A stretch of DNA of 10,136 nucleotides from Bryobacterales bacterium (GCA_003132905.1 PKZC01000424.1:6213-16348); one strand, 5' to 3'. Positions 1-7,318 are shown, counted from the stretch's first letter. Notes: generated from the sequence alone by a model not told the origin. Made by a program: numbers and translations.

Positions 1-2608
1 GATTCGCCGAATAAACCAGCAGCAGGTGATGCGCCTGAGATCCCACGTAGCTCAAAGTGAGCACCGTGTTCCCGCCGAATTGCCGCTCGACGGACAAGAA
101 GTAATTCTCGTTGTAGGGATACGTATTCCAAGGCGGAGGCGCGGTCATACCGGCCTGCGGTTCAAACGGAGCGAAGTCAATACTTGAATTCGGATTTTTC
201 GGCGAGGCGTTCAGCGGAGGAAAGGTGAGTGGGAATGGGTTGCCGGTGAACGAGCCGTTGGCCGCGGTTCGAAATGGCTCTTGGAACAGCGGCGGCGCGG
301 GACTGGTGTAGCTCAAGCCGTAAGGCGGCTGAGGTTCGTCCACGGCCATGGTGTTGCCTTCGATAACCGAATAGTAAATTCCGTATCCAGCACGGATGCT
401 GGTCTTGCCCGGTCCACCTGTGAGCTTTGACAGCAGGCCGTCCTTGACGCCGGGCGAATACGCCAAGCCGAGACGCGGCGAGAAACGATTGCTGGAGGGT
501 ACGAGTGTGCTGGGCACGCCCTTGTCGCCGACATAGACCAAGCCTACCGGCGCGTTGGGATAAACGACCGACTGTTCCCCGGGAATGAAGGTCGGGATCT
601 GATTGTATTTCTCAGACCAGTACTCCATCAGATCCCAACGCAGGCCGTAGTTGAGGGTCAGTGTGGAGGTTGCGCGCCAGCTATCCTGCGCGAATCCTCC
701 GGCGTATTTGTGGCGAATGTAGTAAGCCTGCGAATCGGCCTGATTGTAATTGCTGGCAACGCCGATCAGAAAGTCGGCGAAATCGATTCCCGTCTGCGAG
801 CCCGAGAAAAGGAACGATCCGTTAAACGTGGGATTCGGATTGACGTTCACCTGTTCGAAGCTAAACTCCAGCCCGGCCTTAACGGTGTGCGATCCCCACA
901 CTTTGGATACGTTGTCGTTGGCCGCGTAGGTATTATTCGCCTGCTTCAAATTCGTAATGGGCGTGCCGATCACAAACGAATTGAAGATGGTGTTCTCGAC
1001 ACCTTCGATGGATGGCGCCAGTGGAACAATTCCAGCGGTGCCCACGCCGGTGAGAAAACCCTGCGAAGCGAGACTAGGGCCGACGCCGCCGGCCGGCTGT
1101 CCGACGTTATTGGAATCGCGCATATAACTGAGGCGCAGCTCGTTCACCGTGGAGGGGCCGAAGGTCTTGGTATCGCCAAGATTGACAAGTTGAGCGCGCC
1201 CTAGCGTCAATGCATTAAAGCCCGGAACGTTCGCGCCGCCCTGGCCAGTGGGATAGGGGTTATTGAGACTGTAGTCGTCGAAGAAATAGTAAGCCGACAA
1301 CAGCCCGAAGCGCTCGCTGTTGGCGTCCACTTTGAAACTACCCTTGTCGTCCCGCACGGTCTCGCCCTCGCCGCCGGTGGAAAACGTGGACGGTCCGTCG
1401 TTGGGAAGCGGAATGTACTGCAGCAGGTGCTGCGCCGGGGAGGACCAAACACTTGGCGGGATGATGCCGCCCGGAAACACCTGGCTGTACGGTTCATTCG
1501 CCGTAACTGTGTAGCCGAGCTTTTGCGACAAAAGATTCGCCAGGTAAGGACCGCCCACGGTACCCGTCAACTGGCTGGAGAGAGCGCCGAAATTTCCGGA
1601 TCGCTCGGCGAGCGTTGGCACCGGAATCAAACCCGTGTCGAGCCCCTGCGCCGTCCGGGTGCCTTGATAATCGGCGAAGTAGAAAATCTTATCTTTCTTG
1701 ATGGGTCCGCCCACCGTGCCGCCGAACTGGTTTTGCCGGTAGAAGCTGCGATCGGGCGAGAAGAAATTGCGCGCGTCCAGATCTGTATTTCGCAAAAACT
1801 CGAATGCCGTTCCGTGAATCTGATTCCCTCCGCTCTTGGTGACCACGTTCACAATGCCGCCGCTATAGTTACCGAACTCCGCGTTGACGTTATTAGTGAG
1901 CACTCGGAATTCGGCGATGGAATCCAAATCGGGAATGATGGTCGTGCCGCCATTCATCAGCTCTTTGACGTCGCCGCCGTTCACCATGAAGCCGTTGGCG
2001 TCTTCGCGCTGCCCGCTGATGGATTGATTCCCAGGGTTCAAACCGCCGGAAGGCGCAATGGCCACGGACGCGCCCGCCATGACGATGGAATCGGGCTGCT
2101 GGGTGGACATGGGAACGATTCCCGGCTGGAGCGCGAGCAGGTCTGTATAGCTGCGCCCGTTCAGGGCGACCGACGTCATCTGCGTTCCAGTTACCACTTG
2201 CCCCATCTGCGAACTGGCGGTCTCTACTTGGGCGGCATTCTCCAGGACCGTAACCTCTTCGATCTTTTCCGCCATCTCAAGCGTCAAGTCGGCCACCAGA
2301 GCGCCATTGGCATCCACCTGCAGATTGTTGCGGGCCTGGGTGCCAAAACCTTCTTCTTCCACCTTGACGTTGTAACGTCCCACGGGCAGGCTGGGGAAAG
2401 CGTAGAAGCCTTTATCGTCGCTGACGGTCTTGGTTTGAATATTCGTGGCGGTGTTCGTAGCGGTGACGGTGGCGCCTGGGATTACCGCGGCGCTAGGGTC
2501 TTTCACGGTGCCCGAAATGCTACCGGTGGTGGCGGCGACAAGAATCGCCGGCGAGATCGCCGCTAACAGGGCCAGGCAGACGAATAACGTGATTCGCTTC
2601 AAATGCAC
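1..2608 (-). CDS. TonB-dependent receptor, Oar-like, with N-terminal carboxypeptidase-regulatory-like domain (C-terminus outside window)
   Basis: The minus strand is open from GTG at 2608 to the window edge, giving 869 residues with no stop. An in-frame TAG lies four codons upstream, so the start is this GTG or TTG two codons later; a weak GAGAAAG precedes it. Residues 5-26 form a signal peptide. Residues 28-112 read as a CarboxypepD_reg-like β-sandwich (GSISGTVKDPSAAVIPGATV, then GFYAFPSLPVGRYNVKVE). Residues 115-300 are plug-like (LNGRSYTDLLALQPGI, SISGQREDANGFMVNG, AEFGNYSGGIVNVVTKSG), followed by β-barrel sequence such as KAGLEFSFEQVNVNP and RLGLAYSPG. These proteins are outer-membrane receptors, numerous in Acidobacteriota, with family lengths around 1,000-1,200 residues, so the barrel end is missing. 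The ligand is unknown. It lies last in a four-gene minus-strand run, 110 bp after a DUF6152 gene. Confidence 0.93.
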   Translation of the reverse strand, partial: MHLKRITLFVCLALLAAISPAILVAATTGSISGTVKDPSAAVIPGATVTATNTATNIQTKTVSDDKGFYAFPSLPVGRYNVKVEEEGFGTQARNNLQVDANGALVADLTLEMAEKIEEVTVLENAAQVETASSQMGQVVTGTQMTSVALNGRSYTDLLALQPGIVPMSTQQPDSIVMAGASVAIAPSGGLNPGNQSISGQREDANGFMVNGGDVKELMNGGTTIIPDLDSIAEFRVLTNNVNAEFGNYSGGIVNVVTKSGGNQIHGTAFEFLRNTDLDARNFFSPDRSFYRQNQFGGTVGGPIKKDKIFYFADYQGTRTAQGLDTGLIPVPTLAERSGNFGALSSQLTGTVGGPYLANLLSQKLGYTVTANEPYSQVFPGGIIPPSVWSSPAQHLLQYIPLPNDGPSTFSTGGEGETVRDDKGSFKVDANSERFGLLSAYYFFDDYSLNNPYPTGQGGANVPGFNALTLGRAQLVNLGDTKTFGPSTVNELRLSYMRDSNNVGQPAGGVGPSLASQGFLTGVGTAGIVPLAPSIEGVENTIFNSFVIGTPITNLKQANNTYAANDNVSKVWGSHTVKAGLEFSFEQVNVNPNPTFNGSFLFSGSQTGIDFADFLIGVASNYNQADSQAYYIRHKYAGGFAQDSWRATSTLTLNYGLRWDLMEYWSEKYNQIPTFIPGEQSVVYPNAPVGLVYVGDKGVPSTLVPSSNRFSPRLGLAYSPGVKDGLLSKLTGGPGKTSIRAGYGIYYSVIEGNTMAVDEPQPPYGLSYTSPAPPLFQEPFRTAANGSFTGNPFPLTFPPLNASPKNPNSSIDFAPFEPQAGMTAPPPWNTYPYNENYFLSVERQFGGNTVLTLSYVGSQAHHLLLVYSAN

Positions 2609-2663
2609 TTTCTCAGTCTAGTGGAGGAGTTGATTTCATCACGAGGCGGGCCGGTCTTTCGTG

Positions 2664-2674
2664 GGTCAGTGACC
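2664..2674. promoter_or_regulatory. Palindrome in the receptor leader region
   Basis: GGTCAGTGACC is a perfect 5-bp inverted repeat around one central G, about 56 bp upstream of the receptor start. A wider CCGGTC (2651-2656) and GACCGG (2671-2676) pair overlaps it. It could be an operator or an RNA hairpin in the 110-bp gap between the DUF6152 stop and the receptor start. Nothing else in the sequence supports a specific regulator. Confidence 0.25.
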
Positions 2675-2718
2675 GGTGTGTGACTGAGCCAGCACGCGTG
2701 TTCTCAATAAGATTTGAC

Positions 2719-3078
2719 TCAATGTGAGTCCAGCGTCACCTTGCGGATGTTGGCCATGTTCGAGCCGTCACGCGCGCGAAAACCGCTGACGCTCACCTGG
2801 TCGCCGGGTTTGAGCGAATCCACCTTCCAGCCCTGGCTCATTAGTCCGTTCGGGCTGGCAAGCTCGAGCTGCCACTTCGCCATCTTGCCCGCGTCGTCTT
2901 TGACATTCAAATACATCAGGACGTGAGGATTGTTCCAGACAATCTTGGTGATAGTGCCTTTCAGTTCGATCGGCATGCTTTCATCGTATTCAGCCTTGAA
3001 CGAGTGGTGCGCGAGAACTGGCAGGGCGGCCAGCAGCAAACCGGCGGTTGCAAGCAGAGTAAGTCGCTTGGTTCGCAT
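2719..3078 (-). CDS. DUF6152 family exported protein (first paralogue)
   Basis: This is a 119-residue protein. ATG at 3078 was chosen because a perfect GGAGG sits 8 nt upstream and a signal peptide begins there (MRTKRLTLLATAGLLLAALP, cleavage after about A23); the longer frame back to 3231 runs into the next gene. The mature protein starts HHSFKAEYD (24-32), followed by GTITKIVWNNPHV (41-53), W69, and GDQVSVSGFRARDGS (92-106). This is the layout I recall for DUF6152: an exported small β-rich (OB-like) domain of unknown function. The adjacent histidines at the mature N-terminus could bind metal, which is inference. It lies 58 bp after a paralogue and 110 bp before the receptor, so cotranscription is likely. 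Confidence 0.85.
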   Translation of the reverse strand: MRTKRLTLLATAGLLLAALPVLAHHSFKAEYDESMPIELKGTITKIVWNNPHVLMYLNVKDDAGKMAKWQLELASPNGLMSQGWKVDSLKPGDQVSVSGFRARDGSNMANIRKVTLDSH

Positions 3079-3136
3079 CAGCGATACCTCCAAACAGCCT
3101 CTCCACAGGCCGTTCGACGTGAGTATAGCACCCGCT

Positions 3137-3538
3137 CTACGACTTCGGGCCGCCATCGTAGGGCGACCCGACAAATACTTTTCGACCATCGGCGAGCACC
3201 ACTTCCCTAGCCGACGCCACGAACGCTCCATCCCTGGCGCGGTATCCGACGACGGTCACTCGATCGCCGATTTTGAGGGACATCCGGCTCCAGCCTTGCC
3301 GCGCGAGCGTGTTCGGGCCGGCTGTCTCACAGGCCCAATTGTCGGTTTTGCCGCCCGCCTTCACATCCACATATAAGTAAACATGTGGGTTCATCCAATC
3401 GATCTTAGTGACATTGCCTTGCAACGTAATCCGTTTGGTCAGATCGAATTCCGCACCCACGGAATGGTGGGCATAGGTTGGCGTTCCGGGCAGCGCCAGC
3501 CCGATCCATATGGCGAAGAAAATAGCTCGAAATCGCAT
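3137..3538 (-). CDS. DUF6152 family exported protein (second paralogue)
   Basis: This is a 133-residue protein. ATG at 3538 is preferred over the upstream in-frame start at 3598 because it opens directly onto a signal peptide (MRFRAIFFAIWIGLALPGTP, cleavage near A23) and has AAAGG about 7 nt upstream. It shares with its neighbour the mature start AHHSVGAEFD (23-32), GNVTKIDWMNPHVYLYVDV (41-59), W68 and IGDRVTVVGYRARDGAF (90-106). It adds a C-terminal tail of about 15 residues (DGRKVFVGSPYDGGPKS). C70 is an unpaired cysteine absent from the paralogue. The two genes look like an old tandem duplication, since sequence between the shared motifs has diverged strongly. Molecular function is unknown. 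Confidence 0.85.
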   Translation of the reverse strand: MRFRAIFFAIWIGLALPGTPTYAHHSVGAEFDLTKRITLQGNVTKIDWMNPHVYLYVDVKAGGKTDNWACETAGPNTLARQGWSRMSLKIGDRVTVVGYRARDGAFVASAREVVLADGRKVFVGSPYDGGPKS

Positions 3539-3590
3539 ATTCGCCTTTACCCGGAGCCTAGCACGACTCTTTTCGCGGAGCCAGGACCAG

Positions 3591-3610
3591 GCGGTCACAA
3601 GCGGTCACAG
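3591..3610. repeat. Two tandem 10-bp GCGGTCACAa/g units
   Basis: GCGGTCACAA is followed immediately by GCGGTCACAG. The pair lies in the 94-bp gap between the cytochrome stop and the start of the second DUF6152 gene, about 53-72 bp upstream of that start. A 10-bp spacing places both copies on nearly the same DNA face, as expected for paired activator or repressor half-sites. The regulatory role is inference. Confidence 0.35.
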
Positions 3611-3632
3611 ACCGGCTCATGACGCACGGATT

Positions 3633-4076
3633 CTACTTGGGTGGCGCGTCCCGATAAACTTTGTGGCAATTATCACAGGCCTGGCTGAGGACGTCGGTGC
3701 AATTGCTGATGGCATCCTTGCTTTTCTTGAGCGAAGCTTTCAGGCAGTCCATTCCAGCGGGCGCGAGCGCTGCGGCGAACTTGGCGAAATCGGCATTCTG
3801 CACTGGCACGGGCTGGCCGTTAGACCGGATCCGGCCGGGGACCATAATCAGGTTCTGAAGCTCTTCGATGGCGACCGCGGCGTTGATCACTTTCTGCCAG
3901 TCCATATCAGTCTTAGGCAGATTCTCCTGCACTCCCAAAATGATGTTGGAATTGGGCAGAGCCACGCTGCGCATCACCTGCTGGAGGTTGCCATAGGGTT
4001 TGGGCGTGTAAGAGGGCGTCTGGGCGATGGCCGCGCCAGCCAGTAAGAAGAGAACGAGCGTTCGCGTCTGGAACAT
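3633..4076 (-). CDS. Exported class II (cytochrome c'-like) c-type cytochrome
   Basis: This is a 147-residue protein. The frame can also start at GTG 4079, one codon earlier; ATG 4076 is chosen, and no strong ribosome site is seen before either. Residues 1-19 are a signal peptide (LVLFLLAGAAIA, then Q). The single haem-binding motif CDNCH (134-138) lies near the C-terminus, followed by KVYRDAP. With the helical body and M35 in QQVMRSVALPNSN, this is the class II cytochrome c arrangement, in which an N-terminal Met can be the sixth ligand. Haem attachment would occur in the periplasm. C111 and C126 could pair. It is first in the minus-strand run ending in the receptor, so it may pass electrons for that locus, but no partner oxidoreductase is visible here. 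Confidence 0.85.
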   Translation of the reverse strand: MFQTRTLVLFLLAGAAIAQTPSYTPKPYGNLQQVMRSVALPNSNIILGVQENLPKTDMDWQKVINAAVAIEELQNLIMVPGRIRSNGQPVPVQNADFAKFAAALAPAGMDCLKASLKKSKDAISNCTDVLSQACDNCHKVYRDAPPK

Positions 4077-4099
4077 CACGACCGAAGGCTAACATGTCT

Positions 4100-4164
4100 T
4101 TGGTCATTGGTGGCTGGTGAATGGTGGCTAGTGATTGGTCATTGGGGATTGGGGATTGGCCGGG
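4100..4164. repeat. G-rich ATTGG-type degenerate repeat in the divergent intergenic region
   Basis: The stretch contains TTGGTCATTGG twice (4100-4110 and 4135-4145), GGTGGCTGGTGA and GGTGGCTAGTGA (4109-4120 and 4123-4134), then GGGGATT twice in tandem and GGCCGGGG. It starts about 20 bp upstream of the cytochrome start. The run of GG and GGGG tracts with 2-3-nt loops at 4144-4164 could form a G-quadruplex. Similar ATTGGTCATTGG strings occur, by my recollection, as dispersed low-complexity repeats in Acidobacteriota. Function is unknown. Confidence 0.6.
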
Positions 4165-4195
4165 GCGCCTGGCGGCGCAGACCTATGCGGTTGGG

Positions 4196-4203
4196 TGTAA
4201 AAT
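4196..4203 (+). promoter_or_regulatory. Possible -10 element for the 4266-6892 operon
   Basis: TGTAAAAT resembles a σ70 -10 hexamer (TAAAAT, 4198-4203) in otherwise GC-rich DNA and would give a leader of about 55 nt before ATG 4266. No convincing -35 hexamer lies 16-18 bp upstream, so this is weak. Confidence 0.25.
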
Positions 4204-4265
4204 GACTCGGGACGAAAAGTCGAAACGGAAATTCCGTCAAGTGATTCCACAACAGGGGGAACGTC

Positions 4266-6005
4266 ATGTCTTTGCGACGAAGGATGATTTCAACTAGGGT
4301 CGCGCTCGCACTCGTTTTCACGATTGGCGGAGCATTTACAGCCGGCGCGCAGGGTCCTGGCGGACCGGTTGCCGAACCCTACACACCCGCGAAGGACGCC
4401 AAAGACCTGAAATCCGTGCTTTTCAAGTGGATGTGGAGCATGGGCATGCTGAAGGGCCATGATGAACGCGACATGGTGGCAACCCTCGAATATCAGGGCA
4501 ACGGCACCATTCAGGTGGACGGACAACCATGCACGCTCACGAAATATCGTGCCAGCACGAATTACCAGACCTTCAGCCAGCGGATTCAGTACACCTGCAC
4601 CCGGCCAAATGGGGAAATGTACTCGAACATTGAGGTGGTCAGCGGACTATACGCCTGGAACGAAGACATCCCCGGCGCCCAGATCGGCCCGACAAAGGGC
4701 AACACCACTCCGATGCCGGGGAGCGTCGAGGAGCGGCTGGTCCGATTTTGGGCCAGTCCCCAGGGCGCAGCCAAGGCCGCGGTGGCGGGGACAACGGACA
4801 CATTCTGGTTGGGAGCCAACCCGGGCACGCTTTTCGCAGACGGCGCCGCGACGGTAGGCAAGACGTCCGTGTCATGGGAGAACGGTAAGCCGGTGGTGAC
4901 GTTCCCGATTCCCGGCGTTCCGGGGGCTATCGAAACGGCCACGCTCGATGCGAACTACAGAGCCGAGCGCGTGGTGGTGAAGCAGGGCTCGACAACCACC
5001 GAGTTCACCTACAGCGACTATCAAGACTGGAACAACCCGCTGAACAAGATCGGGGTGCTTTACGCAGGAAAGATGGCCGAGCGTCGTAACGGCGCAGTGG
5101 TCCGCGACCTGACAACGAATGTGACGGAGACGGGCAATGTGTACGTGGTTGCGCCCGTTCCGGCCAGCGTGCAGACGGCTATGAAGGTCACAGGGCAACT
5201 TCCGCACGGCGTGATGGCGAAGACGGAACCTCCTGTAAACAAGTCGGCGGCCACTCCGCGTTTGGGCGAGCATCCGGATCTTTCGGGCAACTGGGCCTGG
5301 AACGACTGGATTGGCAACTACATGACTGGGGGAGGACGCAGGCGCAGCCCCTGGCAGGCTGCCGACAGTAACCGGACAACCAATCAGACAGAAGATTTTG
5401 AGCTCTACTCGCCGTCACGGTTCGGCAATCTGGGCCGTCCAACATACAAACCGGAGCTCTGGGACAAAGTTCAACAGCTCGACATGTGGACGAACAAGTA
5501 TGACCCGGTGATGACCTGCCAGCCCCTGGGAGTGCCGCGCGAGGGCCCGCCGCGGCGCATCTACCAGACGGAACGCGATGTTACCTTTCTCTACTCTGGA
5601 GGCGATGCGGGAGGTGGGTACGGCGAGTTTCGCGTGATCCCTACTGATGGCCGCCCGCACAGCAAAGGGTCGGAGTTCGATATCACATATATGGGCGATA
5701 CCGTGGCACACTGGGACGGCGACACGCTGGTGCTCGACTCCATCTCGTTCACCGATACGACGTGGCTGGGGCGCGGCGGTTTGTTCCACTCCGATCAGAT
5801 GCATGTGGTGGAGCGCTTCAAGCGTGAAGGCGATGCAGTCCTCTACGACGTCACAGTGGAAGACCCGGAAGTGCTGGCGGAGCCGTATGTGTATCCGACA
5901 CGAGTGATGCGGCGTAATCCGAATCCCAACGCGGGCCTTGTCCGGGAGCGAGGCAACTGCGAGGTTCAGGAGTTCGGTCACGCCGCGACCCAAATTCGGC
6001 ACTAA
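4266..6005 (+). CDS. Exported protein of unknown function with C-terminal 'PDLSGNW' domain
   Basis: This is a 579-residue protein. ATG 4266 has an AGGGGGA ribosome site about 6 nt upstream and starts a signal peptide (residues 1-28, cleavage AGA/Q). Two parts are visible. Residues 40-310 are β-rich, with YRAERVVVKQGSTTTEFTYS (231-250) and NVYVVAPVP (291-299); this resembles a segment I recall at the N-terminus of secreted acidobacterial metallo-β-lactamase-fold proteins. Residues 335-555 carry HPDLSGNWAWND (336-347), TCQPLGVPREGPPRRIYQ (417-434), FRVIPTDGRPH (455-465) and ITYMGDTVAHWDGDTLVLDS (473-492), then LGRGGLFHSDQMHVVERF (501-518). That second pattern belongs to an uncharacterised family I recall from acidobacterial and proteobacterial catabolic loci, often near DUF6152. 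C89 and C111 could form a disulfide. The hydrolase gene follows after 32 bp. No enzymatic activity can be assigned. Confidence 0.85.
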   Translation: MSLRRRMISTRVALALVFTIGGAFTAGAQGPGGPVAEPYTPAKDAKDLKSVLFKWMWSMGMLKGHDERDMVATLEYQGNGTIQVDGQPCTLTKYRASTNYQTFSQRIQYTCTRPNGEMYSNIEVVSGLYAWNEDIPGAQIGPTKGNTTPMPGSVEERLVRFWASPQGAAKAAVAGTTDTFWLGANPGTLFADGAATVGKTSVSWENGKPVVTFPIPGVPGAIETATLDANYRAERVVVKQGSTTTEFTYSDYQDWNNPLNKIGVLYAGKMAERRNGAVVRDLTTNVTETGNVYVVAPVPASVQTAMKVTGQLPHGVMAKTEPPVNKSAATPRLGEHPDLSGNWAWNDWIGNYMTGGGRRRSPWQAADSNRTTNQTEDFELYSPSRFGNLGRPTYKPELWDKVQQLDMWTNKYDPVMTCQPLGVPREGPPRRIYQTERDVTFLYSGGDAGGGYGEFRVIPTDGRPHSKGSEFDITYMGDTVAHWDGDTLVLDSISFTDTTWLGRGGLFHSDQMHVVERFKREGDAVLYDVTVEDPEVLAEPYVYPTRVMRRNPNPNAGLVRERGNCEVQEFGHAATQIRH

Positions 6006-6020
6006 TGCCTCGGCACTAAT
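5997..6020 (+). repeat. Direct repeat CGGCACTAAT across the stop codon
   Basis: CGGCACTAAT occurs at 5997-6006 and again at 6011-6020, separated by GCCT. The first copy contains the TAA stop of the 579-residue gene. It looks like a small slippage duplication and slightly lengthens the gap to the next gene. Confidence 0.6.
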
Positions 6021-6037
6021 ACAGGAGGACGCCGATT

Positions 6038-6892
6038 ATGGATTCGACCAGACGCACCATACTGGCAGCGGGAGCTGCGGCCGCGGCAGCCACCGCCGTG
6101 ACGCACGTATTTGCTCAGCAATCGGGCAACGCGGGAACGGGCAGATTCTATGAAAAGGGTCCCGTTCGCATCTACTATGAGGAGGCTGGCTCGGGCTTCC
6201 CGCTGTTACTGCTTCCAGGCGGAGGGTTGAACTCGACCATCGCCTTCTTCACGGGCAACTCGCCCTTTAATGCAATCGAAGAGTTCAAGGGACAGTATCG
6301 CTGCATTACGGCGGACCTGCGCAACGCGCCCAGCGGCCAGTCCAGCGGCCCTGTAGAGATCGAGCGTCCGTGGGAATCCTATGCCGACGACCAGCTCGGC
6401 CTGATGGACCATATGGGGATCGACAAGTTCATGGTGATGGGTTTCTGCATTGGTGGCCCCTTCATCTGGAGTCTTTTGAAGCGCGCCCCCAATCGTATTG
6501 CCGGAGCCGTGCTGGCGCAGCCGGTGGGCTGGCGTCCGGAGATGCGGGACCCGAAGTACCCAGGCACATTTTGGAAGAGCTGGGGTGCGACGCTAATTGC
6601 CAAGCGGCCCGAGATTACTCTGCAGACGACTGACCAATTCGTGACTAATATGTTCGAAACCAATCCCGACTTCGTGTTCACCGTCACACGCGATTTCGTG
6701 CGGAGTTGCCAAAACCCAATTCTAGTGCTGCCGGACGAGGTGCCCGCGCATCCGTATGCCGTCGCCATGGAGTGCGCGATGCTGGCGCCCAAGGCTGAAG
6801 TGAGCATTTTCCCTTGGAAGGAACCTAGGGATCGAATCCCGTTGGCGGTGCGGCAGATTCATTCGTTTCTCAAGGCGCATTTGCCTGCTTAG
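6038..6892 (+). CDS. Tat-exported α/β-hydrolase-fold protein with Cys in the nucleophile elbow
   Basis: This is a 284-residue protein. ATG 6038 has a perfect AGGAGG (6023-6028) 9 nt upstream. The N-terminus STRRTILAAGAAAAAATA matches a twin-arginine signal, with cleavage near FAQ (about residue 27). The fold is shown by PLLLLPGGG (55-63, oxyanion loop), ITADLRNAPSGQS (90-102) and the elbow VMGFCIGG (133-140), where C137 replaces the usual Ser, as in dienelactone hydrolases (GxCxGG). D233 in ILVLPDEVPAHP (228-239) is at the usual acid position. The typical C-terminal GH motif is absent: the aligned segment reads FPWKEPRDRIPLAVRQIHSF (258-277). H238 and H275 are the remaining His candidates. 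It follows the 579-residue exported protein after 32 bp and is likely cotranscribed with it. Substrate unknown; hydrolysis is plausible but not assured. Confidence 0.85.
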   Translation: MDSTRRTILAAGAAAAAATAVTHVFAQQSGNAGTGRFYEKGPVRIYYEEAGSGFPLLLLPGGGLNSTIAFFTGNSPFNAIEEFKGQYRCITADLRNAPSGQSSGPVEIERPWESYADDQLGLMDHMGIDKFMVMGFCIGGPFIWSLLKRAPNRIAGAVLAQPVGWRPEMRDPKYPGTFWKSWGATLIAKRPEITLQTTDQFVTNMFETNPDFVFTVTRDFVRSCQNPILVLPDEVPAHPYAVAMECAMLAPKAEVSIFPWKEPRDRIPLAVRQIHSFLKAHLPA

Positions 6893-6963
6893 GCGGCGGT
6901 GTCGACAACAGGTCGAGCGCCAATCTCGGACCGGCTGTCACGCCGTTGAACATCCGCGCGTAG

Positions 6964-6992
6964 GCCGTTACGCGTTAAGTTGACGTGACGGC
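6964..6992 (+). terminator. Stem-loop 72 nt after the hydrolase stop
   Basis: GCCGTTACG (6964-6972) pairs with CGTGACGGC (6984-6992), nine pairs including one G-T, around an 11-nt loop. It is the strongest hairpin after the operon. No T run follows, so it is not a standard intrinsic terminator; it might stabilise the mRNA 3' end or act without a T tract. Confidence 0.35.
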
Positions 6993-7318
6993 GACTTCAC
7001 GGAGTGAAATGTCCTCGAGCCCCGTTATCTGGGCCGCAATACCTCTCCGGATTAGCGACTTTTCGCTCTAACGAAGACTCTATGGGATTCTCGGTAACAT
7101 CCGACGTGAATTCGAATGTTCCACGAAGCTGTTATTCTTACCTTATAAGAACGAATGACTTCAGTGGAACAACATCGGACCAGTAGTTCATTGTTTCGAA
7201 AGGCACTTATTTGCTCCGCAGGGCGCCGTCTTGGGCGTTCGGTGGCCATTGAAGCGCATTGTTCTCATGCACGCCGGCTCGGCGAACGAAAACACTTTAA
7301 TCCACTTTCATTGCGTGA

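Noticed and set aside
710..1204. 164-codon plus-strand open frame
   Set aside because: It is antisense within the receptor barrel region; no ribosome site or recognisable domain.
1427..2566. 379-codon plus-strand open frame
   Set aside because: It is antisense to the TonB-dependent receptor, whose frame is continuous with clear domain motifs; the plus product is low-complexity His/Arg/Gly-rich without family features.
3510..4046. 178-codon plus-strand open frame
   Set aside because: It lies opposite the cytochrome gene, whose signal peptide and CDNCH motif are convincing.
4100..4164. CRISPR-like array
   Set aside because: The repeat units are short, degenerate and lack unique spacers of constant length.
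5415..6002. 195-codon minus-strand open frame
   Set aside because: It is antisense to the conserved C-terminal half of the 579-residue protein; no start signal.
7004..7186. 60-codon plus-strand frame in the gene-free stretch
   Set aside because: No ribosome site, no motif, ordinary composition; not enough to call a gene.
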